NCBI RefSeq assembly: GCF_900108115.1
Contig: NZ_FTPU01000011.1
Location: 1-64,000, forward strand
Length of the DNA stretch: 64,000 nucleotides
Reading direction: 5' to 3'
Source of the DNA: Epilithonimonas bovis DSM 19482
GTDB taxonomy: Bacteria > Bacteroidota > Bacteroidia > Flavobacteriales > Weeksellaceae
Shown piece after piece: positions 53,068 to 62,994 of the stretch. A program made the translations under genes and the position numbers. Each line of letters starts with the position of its first letter. Positions within the stretch are counted from its first letter, which is position 1. The notes under the pieces are model-generated. The model worked only from the letters and a program-made list of their open reading frames with translations, was not told where the DNA came from and searched no databases.

Positions 53068-53538
53068 ATGAAAGCACAAATAGGTCTAGAACCCAAAAAA
53101 GCAGAGTCTATCTCAGAAGTTTTATCATCTCTTTTAGCAGATGAATTTGTATTGTATGCCAAAACAAGGAATGCACACTGGAACGTGCAGGGACCAGATT
53201 TCCACACCGTTCATTTGTATTTTGAAACCTTGTATCATGAGTTGGAAACGTATATAGATGATGTTGCAGAGAGAATCAGGCAAATTGGTCATTACGCACC
53301 AGCCACATTGCAGGAATATCTTGAATTGACCCACCTTACTGAGCAGCGTATTGAGAAAAATGACAGCCTTAGCTTTATAAAAGATTTACTTTCTGATCAC
53401 GAAGCCATCATTATTTTCTTAAGAGAGAATATCGATAAAATCGAAGAAGAATATGACTTTGGTACAAGTGATTTCTTGACAACCCTTATGGAAAAACATG
53501 AGAAAACAGCCTGGATGCTGAGATCTCATTTAAAATAA
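53068..53538 (+). CDS. dps: Dps family DNA-binding ferritin-like protein
   Basis: Dps forms a 12-subunit shell that oxidises and stores iron and protects DNA. The 156-residue protein has the intersubunit ferroxidase ligands in the normal spacing: H37 (NAHWNV), H49, D64 and E68 (DDVAERI). The N-terminus is short and has one basic patch, so DNA binding may be weak. It is a single gene with a strong terminator; no oxidative-stress regulator adjoins. Confidence 0.93.
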   Translation: MKAQIGLEPKKAESISEVLSSLLADEFVLYAKTRNAHWNVQGPDFHTVHLYFETLYHELETYIDDVAERIRQIGHYAPATLQEYLELTHLTEQRIEKNDSLSFIKDLLSDHEAIIIFLRENIDKIEEEYDFGTSDFLTTLMEKHEKTAWMLRSHLK

Positions 53539-53560
53539 TCAGTTGTAGAATTACAAAAAT

Positions 53561-53590
53561 AAGGCTGCCCGTTATTGGGCAGCCTTTTGT
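53561..53590. terminator. Bidirectional intrinsic terminator of dps
   Basis: Arms 53561-53570 (AAGGCTGCCC) and 53577-53586 (GGGCAGCCTT) form a 10-bp stem followed by T residues, just before a convergent gene. Confidence 0.85.
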
Positions 53591-53594
53591 TTTG

Positions 53595-54059
53595 CTATTT
53601 TTTCTTTATAATGTTATTATTTTCTATCCATCGTTTTTTGCTGTTGATATCGGTAAGGTACCAGATATCATTAGCTTTCATAATATAAAGGTTGTATACC
53701 AGCGGACGCACGATTTTTTTACCTTCCAATAGGTCAGCTCTTACAGATATTGCATTTCTCTTGCGGACGAAGTCACCTGTGAAGATGTTAGAATAAGATT
53801 TTCCGGTTTCTTTGTCATCAATCAACTCAATTAATGTCAACGTATTATCGGCATTGAATTCTAAAATATGACGCTCACTGTGATCTTCAAAATCTTCTAT
53901 CAGTACAAATTTTTTGTTGTTAATAGTGTAGCCGGATGCGTCAATCATTTTTGCATGCTTAGCTTCTATTTTCTGAAGAAGATCATTAATTGCTGAGTAA
54001 CTCTGCGCGTTAAAAAAGGACGCAGATATAATCCCAGTCAGAATAAATAATTTTTTCAT
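53595..54059 (-). CDS. Secreted hypothetical protein
   Basis: The 154-residue product has a signal peptide (MKKLFILTGIISASFFNAQ) and a mixed alpha/beta domain (KKFVLIEDFEDHSERHILEFNADNTLTLIELIDDKETG...) with no family I recognise. It ends in a lysine-rich tail. It is a single gene between dps and queD, convergent with dps. Confidence 0.6.
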   Translation of the reverse strand: MKKLFILTGIISASFFNAQSYSAINDLLQKIEAKHAKMIDASGYTINNKKFVLIEDFEDHSERHILEFNADNTLTLIELIDDKETGKSYSNIFTGDFVRKRNAISVRADLLEGKKIVRPLVYNLYIMKANDIWYLTDINSKKRWIENNNIIKKK

Positions 54060-54143
54060 TTGTATGTGTATTGGTTACAAATTAAGCTAATGTAAAATTC
54101 ATATACAAATCTTTGATCAAAAAATAGAGATCGGTTTTTTAAT

Positions 54144-54151
54144 TATCTTTG
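54144..54151 (+). promoter_or_regulatory. Minus-7 box (TATCTTTG) of queD
   Basis: The octamer fits TAnnTTTG and ends 4 nt before the ATG, predicting a leaderless transcript. Confidence 0.5.
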
Positions 54152-54155
54152 CAGG

Positions 54156-54602
54156 ATGATTAGAATTACAAAAATTTTCACTTTCGAAACAGCTCATGTT
54201 CTTTATAATTATGATGGTAAATGTAAAAATATGCACGGCCATTCTTACAAATTATTTGTAACAGTCAAGGGGAATCCTATTAATAATCTGGATGATCATA
54301 AAAATGGGATGGTAGTGGATTTCGGTGAGATTAAGGATATTGTGAAAAAAGAAGTGGTAGATGTTTGGGATCATGCAGTCCTGGTGAATGGCAACTCTCC
54401 TCATAAGATTTTGGGTGAGAATCTGCAAAGTGCCGGCCACAAAGTCATTTTTTGCGATTACCAGCCAACCTGCGAAAATATGCTCTATGATATTGCAGCC
54501 AAAATCAAATCCAATTTATCGGGAAATATTGAACTGGCTTATCTTAAACTCCATGAGACCGAAAATTCTTATGGTGAGTGGCTTGCCGAGGAAAATCCTT
54601 AA
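54156..54602 (+). CDS. queD: 6-carboxytetrahydropterin synthase / 6-pyruvoyltetrahydropterin synthase family
   Basis: The 148-residue protein has the PTPS/QueD zinc and catalytic residues: H14 (FETAHVL), C23 and H27/H29 in CKNMHGHSYKL, then DFGEIKDIVK, WDHAVLV and a C-terminal LHETENSYGEW. QueD makes 6-carboxytetrahydropterin for queuosine; PTPS makes pyruvoyltetrahydropterin. The CxxxHGH layout fits QueD, but no other que gene adjoins, so the symbol is moderately supported. Confidence 0.85.
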   Translation: MIRITKIFTFETAHVLYNYDGKCKNMHGHSYKLFVTVKGNPINNLDDHKNGMVVDFGEIKDIVKKEVVDVWDHAVLVNGNSPHKILGENLQSAGHKVIFCDYQPTCENMLYDIAAKIKSNLSGNIELAYLKLHETENSYGEWLAEENP

Positions 54603-54624
54603 AATCATACTTTTTATGAAATAA

Positions 54625-54657
54625 AAAAACCGTTCTAAAAGTAGAACGGTTTTTCTT
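54625..54657. terminator. Bidirectional intrinsic terminator
   Basis: Arms 54625-54637 (AAAAACCGTTCTA) and 54642-54654 (TAGAACGGTTTTT) form a 13-bp stem between queD and convergent groEL. Confidence 0.88.
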
Positions 54658-54680
54658 TATTTGTTTCGGTTGATGCTCGA

Positions 54681-56360
<1,680 letters not shown>

Positions 56361-56407
56361 TTAATAAAAAGTCCTTAATACTTTTTACATTTTACTTTTT
56401 ACAAATT

Positions 56408-56686
56408 TTACCCAATTATTCCTAAAAGGTCTCCTTCTTTTACAATTAAATAATCTTTGCCTTCAAATTTTAGTTCAGTTCCGGAGTATTTTCCATAAAG
56501 AACTTTGTCACCCACTTTTACAGTTGTAGGCTCATCTTTTTTACCGGGACCTACTGCTACTACGGTACCTTCTTGTGGTTTTTCTTTTGCGGTATCAGGG
56601 ATAATAATTCCTGATGCTGTTTTAGTCTCAGCCGGAGTTGGTTCTACAAGAACTCGGTCTGCTAATGGTTTAAAATTTACTGACAT
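56408..56686 (-). CDS. groS: Co-chaperonin GroES
   Basis: The 92-residue protein is the seven-subunit lid of Gro[38 protein letters not shown] with the mobile loop, then [30 protein letters not shown]. It precedes groEL on the same strand. I saw no CIRCE operator (TTAGCACTC and its inverted match) upstream; 56687-56826 otherwise holds nothing recognised. Confidence 0.96.
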   Translation of the reverse strand: MSVNFKPLADRVLVEPTPAETKTASGIIIPDTAKEKPQEGTVVAVGPGKKDEPTTVKVGDKVLYGKYSGTELKFEGKDYLIVKEGDLLGIIG

Positions 56687-56826
56687 AATTATATATTATT
56701 TTTTTATAGTTATTCTGTCTCTATATTCTCCAACAATGTGCCAAATAGGATGCAGGTTAGAAGTTGTAACTCAGAAGATAGATTTGGCAGTTTTTTATTT
56801 GATGGACTGAAATTTTGGCAGAAAAT

Positions 56827-57834
56827 TTACTTTTTGAACCACAGGTTTTCTCCGTCCAATAGTAATGGCGTTTCAAAATTATTGGTAAACAATCCTCCGG
56901 TTCCCAATCCTTGTGGCATCGGACTATTTTTAGTGTAAGTATATTGAGCAATAGCATTGAGCCCAATATTACTTTCCAAAGCCGATGTAATCCACCAACC
57001 GATGTTTTGTTTTTCTGCTAAATCAGTCCATTCATCAGCGCCTGAAAATCCACCGATTAAACTAGGTTTTAAAATAATATATTGAGGATTGATTTCTCTG
57101 AGAAGATCTTTTTTAGATTCAAAATTCAGAACACCGATTAGTTCCTCGTCCAAAGCAATTGGAGTAGGAGTGGTTCTGCAAAGTTCAGCCATAGCTTTCC
57201 AATTGCCGGCTTGTATGGGTTGTTCGATAGAGTGAATGTCTAATTCTGCTAATTCCTGCAAAACAACTTTGGCTTGCTTTGGAGAAAATGCGCCGTTTGC
57301 ATCTACACGAAGCTCGATTTTTTCTTTCGGGAATTTTTGTCTTAAAGATTTGATGACTTCTTTTTCGGAATTCCAATCAACGCCAATTTTCAGTTTGATG
57401 CAGGAAAATTCTAAGTCTAACTTTTCCTCAATCTGAGAGTGCATATAGTCTGCATCTCCCATCCAGATTAATCCATTAATTTTGATAGAATCTTTTCCTT
57501 CTGTAAAATCGCTTGGGAAATAGAGTTCTCCTTGATGTTCAAGATTGAGCAAAGCTTGTTCGATACCAAAAATGATAGAAGGATGGTTAATTAATTCTTC
57601 TTTTAGTTCTTCCAAAGTTAAATTGATATTACGACAAGCCCATTCCAAAGCTGCTTCATAATCATCATCGTCATCAAAACTCAATCCGCGGAAAAGAGCG
57701 CATTCGCCAATTCCCTTTTTGTCATCTTCAAATATTTCTATAAAATAAGTTTCTTTTGTATTGAGAACGCCTCTGGAAGTTCCGCTTGGACGTTTGAAAT
57801 TAAGTATATATTGATTAAATGTTGCAGTCTTCAT
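56827..57834 (-). CDS. menC: o-Succinylbenzoate synthase (enolase superfamily)
   Basis: MenC dehydrates SHCHC to o-succinylbenzoate in menaquinone synthesis. The 335-residue enolase-superfamily protein has the acid/base lysine in IKLKIGVDW, metal ligands in RVDANGAF, SIEQP and ALDEEL, and the second lysine in IILKPSLIGGFSG. I chose ATG 57834 (MKTATFNQYILNF). Members can instead be N-acylamino acid racemase or dipeptide epimerase; MenC is favoured because flavobacteria use menaquinone, but no other men gene adjoins. The box at 57839 ends 4 nt before the ATG. Confidence 0.75.
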   Translation of the reverse strand: MKTATFNQYILNFKRPSGTSRGVLNTKETYFIEIFEDDKKGIGECALFRGLSFDDDDDYEAALEWACRNINLTLEELKEELINHPSIIFGIEQALLNLEHQGELYFPSDFTEGKDSIKINGLIWMGDADYMHSQIEEKLDLEFSCIKLKIGVDWNSEKEVIKSLRQKFPKEKIELRVDANGAFSPKQAKVVLQELAELDIHSIEQPIQAGNWKAMAELCRTTPTPIALDEELIGVLNFESKKDLLREINPQYIILKPSLIGGFSGADEWTDLAEKQNIGWWITSALESNIGLNAIAQYTYTKNSPMPQGLGTGGLFTNNFETPLLLDGENLWFKK

Positions 57835-57838
57835 CCTG

Positions 57839-57846
57839 CAAAAATA
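57839..57846 (-). promoter_or_regulatory. Minus-7 box (TATTTTTG) of menC
   Basis: The octamer fits TAnnTTTG on the minus strand and ends 4 nt before the chosen menC ATG, predicting a leaderless transcript and supporting that start. Confidence 0.5.
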
Positions 57847-57895
57847 AGAAAAGACCGGCAAAACGGTCTTTAATATGATTCAAATTGGAGAATTT

Positions 57896-58228
57896 TTAAT
57901 TCTTTTTCTTCATCCTTCTGTTAACTATTTCCCAAAAATAATGGACTTGGTCTGGATCTACCAATTTTGCAACATTATTAACATAAACATTGCATAAACT
58001 ATCTTTTTTTTGCTGATAATTAATAAAGCTAATTGATCCATCCTGAAGTTTGAGTCTTTCTTTTTGATCTCTGTTTTTTTGACTCAAAATTTTAAGATCG
58101 ATATTTAACTGATCGCTCAGTATTTCATACTTGATTTTATTCTCACGAGAAAAAGTAACCTTCGGTCCGAATTGAGCAAACGCTAAAACCGAATTTAAAA
58201 ATAATAATAAAAAGCAGGTTTTTTTCAA
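57896..58228 (-). CDS. Small secreted hypothetical protein
   Basis: The 110-residue product has a signal peptide (MKKTCFLLLFLNSVLAFAQ) and a helical, Lys/Gln-rich mature part with a coiled-coil-like stretch (YEILSDQLNIDLKILSQKNRDQKERLKL). I do not recognise a family. It starts 3 bp after the fbp stop, so it is probably co-transcribed with fructose-bisphosphatase, though no functional link is evident. Confidence 0.55.
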   Translation of the reverse strand: MKKTCFLLLFLNSVLAFAQFGPKVTFSRENKIKYEILSDQLNIDLKILSQKNRDQKERLKLQDGSISFINYQQKKDSLCNVYVNNVAKLVDPDQVHYFWEIVNRRMKKKN

Positions 58229-58231
58229 AAC

Positions 58232-59251
58232 TTAATTTTTATCCACGGCTTTTGCCATAAATTCTTCTGCCTTGGTTACCATAGCAGCACTTCCGCAGAA
58301 AAAAGGAACGCGCTGGTGGAGTTCGGTCGGTTCAATCTCCATAATCCTCCGGTAGCCGTCACTGCATTTGCCACCGGCCTGTTCTGCTAAAAAAGCCATA
58401 GGATTACATTCATAAAGCAACCTCAGTTTTCCGTTTGGCGATTGTGATGTAGAAGGGTAGATGTAGATGCCGCCTTTCAGCATATTCCGGTGAAAATCAG
58501 ATACCAATGAGCCAATATAGCGCGAGGTGTAAGGTCTGTCATCCTCTTCTTCCTGGCAATATTTGATATAATCTTTTACACCTTGCGGAAATTTGATATA
58601 ATTGCCCTCGTTAATGGAATAAATCTTACCTAAAGTCGGGATTTTAATATCTTTATGAGATAAATAATAGGTGCCGATTGACGGATCCAGCGTAAAACCA
58701 TTGACGCCATTGCCCGTGGTGTAAACAATCATTGTAGAAGAGCCATACACCACATAGCCCGCTGCTACCTGGTTAATTCCTTTTTGGAGAAAATCCTCCA
58801 GCTGTACCGGCGAGCCGGGATTGCTAACGCGCCTGTAGATCGAAAAAATTGTCCCTACTGATACATTAACGTCAATATTAGAAGAGCCGTCTAACGGATC
58901 TATCAGGACCACATATTTGCTAAGGTGGGCATTGCCAGTGCATTTGATCTCAATAAAATCATCATTTTCTTCTGATGCAATGCCGCAGACAACTTCGCGT
59001 TGAGAAAGTGCGGCAATAAAAATATCGTTGGCCAAAACATCCAGTTTCTGCTGCTCTTCGCCCTGTATGTTCTCTTTCCCGACTTTCCCTATAATATCAG
59101 CAATACCGGCCTTGTTTACCTCACGGTTTACAATTTTTGAAGCAATCCGGATAGAGCTTATAAGCCTGGATAATTCTCCGGTTGAGTATTGGAAATCATC
59201 CTGTTTTTCTATGATAAATTCGCCTAAAGTTTGTAATGCTTGTCCTGACAT
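58232..59251 (-). CDS. fbp: Class 1 fructose-1,6-bisphosphatase
   Basis: FBPase hydrolyses fructose-1,6-bisphosphate in gluconeogenesis. The 339-residue protein has the class 1 metal site: [35 protein letters not shown], and the substrate loop [35 protein letters not shown]. The length fits. A TAGATTTG box lies 21 nt upstream. Confidence 0.95.
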   Translation of the reverse strand: MSGQALQTLGEFIIEKQDDFQYSTGELSRLISSIRIASKIVNREVNKAGIADIIGKVGKENIQGEEQQKLDVLANDIFIAALSQREVVCGIASEENDDFIEIKCTGNAHLSKYVVLIDPLDGSSNIDVNVSVGTIFSIYRRVSNPGSPVQLEDFLQKGINQVAAGYVVYGSSTMIVYTTGNGVNGFTLDPSIGTYYLSHKDIKIPTLGKIYSINEGNYIKFPQGVKDYIKYCQEEEDDRPYTSRYIGSLVSDFHRNMLKGGIYIYPSTSQSPNGKLRLLYECNPMAFLAEQAGGKCSDGYRRIMEIEPTELHQRVPFFCGSAAMVTKAEEFMAKAVDKN

Positions 59252-59272
59252 TTTATAATTTTTAGTGGTTTA

Positions 59273-59280
59273 CAAATCTA
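59273..59280 (-). promoter_or_regulatory. Minus-7 box (TAGATTTG) of fbp
   Basis: The octamer fits TAnnTTTG on the minus strand, 21 nt upstream of the fbp ATG. The 239-bp gap to aspartate kinase is otherwise AT-rich with nothing recognised. Confidence 0.45.
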
Positions 59281-59490
59281 AATTTTTTTTTGATTTGACC
59301 ATACAGAATTGTTATGTAATTAATGATAATTGTAAAAAGATGATTAATATCGTTTTAATTTAAAAAAAAATGGTTTGCAGAATCCAGCTTTCATAATTCA
59401 ACCATTATTAATATTTTTGAATCCCGAATTAAAATCAATTTAAACATTATTTTAATTATGAGTAATATTGGACCTAACAACTGAATCTAA

Positions 59491-60729
59491 ATGAAAATCT
59501 ACAAATTTGGTGGTGCATCGGTAAAAGATGCCGAAAGTGTGAAAAATGTAGCGCTGGTGCTTGAGTCACAGGGCTTTGAGAAATGCCTGCTCGTGGTGTC
59601 TGCCATGGGGAAAACTACCAACGCTTTGGAAAAAGTGGTGGAATATTACTTTAAAAAGCAGGATTACCAGGCAGAAATTAGCCTGATAAAAGACAATCAC
59701 ATCGCTATTGCCAAAGGTTTATTTTCCGACGACCATGCTGTTTTTGGTGAGATTTCTTTGTTTTTTGATGACATTGATTCTTTTTTAAGGCGCAATAAGT
59801 CTCCTAACTACAACTTTGTCTATGATCAGGTGGTAAGTTGCGGAGAGATGATCTCTTCTAAAATATTGAGTGAATACCTTAATGATATTCAGTTTTTCAA
59901 TCATTGGCTGGATGCCCGGGATTATATTAAAACCGACAGCACCTACCGAGAAGGAACGGTCAACTGGCAGGAGACGGAGCAGAATATCGCCAAGCTGGAT
60001 AAAATCAACTGCTATGTTACGCAGGGTTTTATAGGATCTGAGGCTAATAACTTTACCGTAACATTGGGTAGGGAAGGCTCTGATTATACAGCTGCTATTT
60101 TTGCCTATTGCCTGAATGCAGACGAAATGACCATCTGGAAAGATGTTCCGGGTGTAATGACCGGCGATCCCAGAAAGTTTGATAATGTAGAACTTTTAAC
60201 ACATATTTCTTACGAAGAGGCGATAGAGATGGCTTATTACGGGGCATCGGTAATTCACCCAAAAACATTGCAGCCACTTAAACAAAAACATATCCCGTTT
60301 TATGTAAAATCTTTCTTAGAACCACAAAAACCAGGAACCAAAGTTGGTATTTCTCCTGATAATGAGTTGGTGGAAAGTTATATCCTCAAAGAAAACCAAA
60401 CACTGCTGAATGTAGAGACCAGGGACTTTTCTTTCATTGCAGAAGATCACATGAGTCTTATTTTTACATTGCTGGCCAAATACAAGATAAAAGTGTCACT
60501 GATGCAGAATTCTGCCATCTCTTTAGCTCTGTGCCTGGAAGACAAATTTGGACATGCCAACGGTCTTAATGAGGAATTGCAGCAAAGCTTTATTACACAA
60601 ATGACCAAAAATGTGTCATTATTTACCGTGAGAAATGTGGAGCTTGACAACATGGACCGTTTCTACAAAGATAAAAAAGTATTGCTGGAGCAGATTTCCA
60701 AGAGAACTTTACAAATGGTAACCATGTAA
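59491..60729 (+). CDS. Aspartate kinase, monofunctional
   Basis: Aspartate kinase makes aspartyl phosphate, the first step to lysine, threonine and methionine. The 412-residue protein has the KFGGASVKDAESV start, CGEMISSKILSEYLN, TLGREGSDYTAAIFAYCLNADEMTIWKDVPGVMTGDPR and a C-terminal ACT region for feedback control (about 300-412). It has no homoserine dehydrogenase domain. The acyltransferase gene follows 7 bp after its stop, so the two share a transcript. Confidence 0.92.
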   Translation: MKIYKFGGASVKDAESVKNVALVLESQGFEKCLLVVSAMGKTTNALEKVVEYYFKKQDYQAEISLIKDNHIAIAKGLFSDDHAVFGEISLFFDDIDSFLRRNKSPNYNFVYDQVVSCGEMISSKILSEYLNDIQFFNHWLDARDYIKTDSTYREGTVNWQETEQNIAKLDKINCYVTQGFIGSEANNFTVTLGREGSDYTAAIFAYCLNADEMTIWKDVPGVMTGDPRKFDNVELLTHISYEEAIEMAYYGASVIHPKTLQPLKQKHIPFYVKSFLEPQKPGTKVGISPDNELVESYILKENQTLLNVETRDFSFIAEDHMSLIFTLLAKYKIKVSLMQNSAISLALCLEDKFGHANGLNEELQQSFITQMTKNVSLFTVRNVELDNMDRFYKDKKVLLEQISKRTLQMVTM

Positions 60730-60736
60730 AAAAACT

Positions 60737-62581
60737 ATGAGCTTAATATCCAAAGAAGACTTAATAAAAGCAGCCGGGCTGGATAAGATTGGACCCCTTA
60801 AAAGTCCTGTTGCATCTGCCATAATGAATCTGGCAAAGATTAACGATGTCAATCATCTCTATGATAAACTTAAAAATACCCAAGGTGTAGATTTTTTTGA
60901 TCAGTTTATCAAAGAGCAGGATATCAGTTATATTGTTTTTGAAGAAGATCTGGCCAAAGTCCCAAAAACCGGCCCTTTTATCCTGGTTTCTAACCATCCG
61001 CTGGGCGCTTTGGACGGTATCCTGATGTGCAAAATATTATTGCGCGTGCGGCCCGATTTCAAAGTAATGGGCAACTTTTTGCTCTCGAAAATAGAGCCAA
61101 TGGCTCCATTTGTTATTTCTGTAAATCCTTTTGAAGGCAGAAAAGATGCTTATAACAGTTCATACGGTATGCGTGAGACGCTGCGCCATTTGCAGGAGGG
61201 CGGATGCATTGGAATATTTCCTGCGGGCGAAGTTTCCAATAAAAATAATGAATACGGCGAAATATTGGATAAACCCTGGGAGAAAACAGCACTTAAGCTG
61301 ATCAAGAAAGCAAAAGTGCCCGTGGTTCCCATGTATTTCCATGCTACCAACAGCAAACTGTTTTATAATGTCGCCAAGATCCACCCGGATCTGCAAACAT
61401 TGATGCTTCCGGCTGAGATGATGAAGAAACGGGATAAGCCAATCCGTATCCGCATTGGTAAACCAATCTCTGTAAAACAGCTGGATGAGGAAGAAACCCT
61501 GGAAGAGTTGGCCGACTATCTCTATAATAAAGTCTATATGCTGAAATCTTACTATGAGAAAAGAAAAAGCATTGTAGAGAAACTGAAACTTCCCAATATG
61601 GCACTCAAACTGCCGTTGCAGAAGCAGAACAATATTGTTCAGAATATTATTGATGAGACACCAATTAGTGATATCATCAGCGAGATAGAAACACTTAGGA
61701 ACGCCGAAAACAAAAAACTGTTTTCCCATGGTGATTATGATGTATTTTTCACCACATCCGGCGAGATTCCTTTTATCATGAGAGAGATTGGTCGCCAGAG
61801 AGAGCTCACGTTCCGGGCCATTGGTGAAGGAACCAATTTACCCTTTGATCTGGATGAGTATGATAACCATTATCATCACCTTTTCCTCTGGGATAATGCC
61901 GAGAAAAAACTGGTTGGCGCTTATCGAATGGCTTTGGGGTCCGAGGTAATGAAAAAGTACGGTATCAACGGGTTTTATACCAGTTCGCTTTTTGAATACG
62001 ACCCGGAGTTGCAGCCATTTTTCCGCAAAGTGATAGAGATGGGAAGAGCTTACGTCTCTGTAGAATATCAGCAAAAACCATTTCCGTTATTTTTGCTTTG
62101 GCGGGGAATTGTGCACGTCTGCCTTAGAAATCCCGAGCACAAATTCCTCATGGGTGGCGTAAGTATCAGTAATAAATTTTCTGAGTTTTCAAAATCGTTG
62201 ATGATAGAGTTTATGCGGTCGCATTATTATGACTCTGCCGTAGCGCAATATATTCATCCAAAAAATGAGTATAAAGTCATTATGAAAGAACGTGACAAAG
62301 CTCTGTTTTTCGAGGATATGGATGCTGATCTCAATAAGCTGGATAAGATAATTGATGATCTGGAACCAGAGCTTCGTCTGCCTGTGCTGATTAAAAAATA
62401 TATCAAACAAAATGCGAAGGTTATTGCTTTTAATGTCGATCCAAATTTCAACGATGCTATAGATGGCCTGATGTACATCCGGATCAGCGATCTTCCGGAG
62501 GATACAATTAAGCCGGTTCTGGAAGAATTAAGCGATTTTTTCAAAGCGCAGACCGAAAAAAAATCCTCTGATAATCAGTGA
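60737..62581 (+). CDS. OlsF-like bifunctional aminolipid synthase (O-acyltransferase plus GNAT N-acyltransferase)
   Basis: OlsF proteins make ornithine lipids (or other aminolipids) with two acyl transfers. The 614-residue protein has an N-terminal lysophospholipid-acyltransferase domain (about 70-270) with VSNHPLGALDG (HxxxxD) and GIFPAGEVS, and a C-terminal GNAT-type domain (about 340-540) with REIGRQRELTFRAIGEGTN..DLDEYDNHYHHLFLWD and GAYRMALG. The domain order matches OlsF, known from Serratia and Flavobacterium johnsoniae. The head group (ornithine, glycine, glycyl-serine) is not visible. It is coupled to aspartate kinase. Confidence 0.8.
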   Translation: MSLISKEDLIKAAGLDKIGPLKSPVASAIMNLAKINDVNHLYDKLKNTQGVDFFDQFIKEQDISYIVFEEDLAKVPKTGPFILVSNHPLGALDGILMCKILLRVRPDFKVMGNFLLSKIEPMAPFVISVNPFEGRKDAYNSSYGMRETLRHLQEGGCIGIFPAGEVSNKNNEYGEILDKPWEKTALKLIKKAKVPVVPMYFHATNSKLFYNVAKIHPDLQTLMLPAEMMKKRDKPIRIRIGKPISVKQLDEEETLEELADYLYNKVYMLKSYYEKRKSIVEKLKLPNMALKLPLQKQNNIVQNIIDETPISDIISEIETLRNAENKKLFSHGDYDVFFTTSGEIPFIMREIGRQRELTFRAIGEGTNLPFDLDEYDNHYHHLFLWDNAEKKLVGAYRMALGSEVMKKYGINGFYTSSLFEYDPELQPFFRKVIEMGRAYVSVEYQQKPFPLFLLWRGIVHVCLRNPEHKFLMGGVSISNKFSEFSKSLMIEFMRSHYYDSAVAQYIHPKNEYKVIMKERDKALFFEDMDADLNKLDKIIDDLEPELRLPVLIKKYIKQNAKVIAFNVDPNFNDAIDGLMYIRISDLPEDTIKPVLEELSDFFKAQTEKKSSDNQ

Positions 62582-62617
62582 TATCAAGGGAAATGATAAA
62601 ATTTGAGAGGTTATAAT

Positions 62618-62648
62618 TTGCATACTAATAATAAAGAGTATATTTTTG
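62618..62648 (+). promoter_or_regulatory. Promoter of tRNA-Phe (TTG-20-TATTTTTG)
   Basis: A TTG at 62618-62620 and TATTTTTG at 62641-62648 are 20 bp apart, matching both Bacteroidetes promoter elements, 24 nt before the mature tRNA 5' end. Confidence 0.7.
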
Positions 62649-62672
62649 CACCACTCAAAACAACAAGAGTAT

Positions 62673-62745
<73 letters not shown>

Positions 62746-62770
62746 CGAGAAACAACAACAATTTCTTACA

Positions 62771-62805
62771 AAAGCCCTTAAATCCTAGTATTTAAGGGCT
62801 TTTTT
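62771..62805 (+). terminator. Intrinsic terminator after tRNA-Phe
   Basis: Arms 62771-62783 and 62790-62802 form a 13-bp stem (AAAGCCCTTAAAT) followed by a T run. Confidence 0.85.
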
Positions 62806-62994
62806 GTTTTTTGAGAAATTCAAAATAATACAAATTTTCTCAAAAATTAGGTGACCTTCTCGGTGACCTGCCATTTTTTGAACTTTATAGGTAACCGAAT
62901 TCTTTGTAAAAGCCTATCAATAGAGGTGTAGAGCAATTGAACATCTTGTCTGATAGGTCGCCAAAAGGTAATTTTAACCCTTAAAGTCATCAAT
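62806..62994. other. Spacer between tRNA-Phe and the recombinase gene
   Basis: This region carries GGTGACC twice (62850-62856 and 62862-62868) and a related AGGTAACCG at about 62890, and GATAGGTCGCC at about 62952. Such short repeats next to an integrase gene may be recombinase or excisionase arm sites, but this is only a guess from position. No gene is supported. Confidence 0.35.

Noticed and set aside
56687-56826. CIRCE operator upstream of groES
   Set aside because: No TTAGCACTC...GAGTGCTAA pattern was found.
61160-61729. Open frame of 189 residues on - inside the OlsF-like gene
   Set aside because: It lies wholly opposite a coding domain with catalytic motifs.
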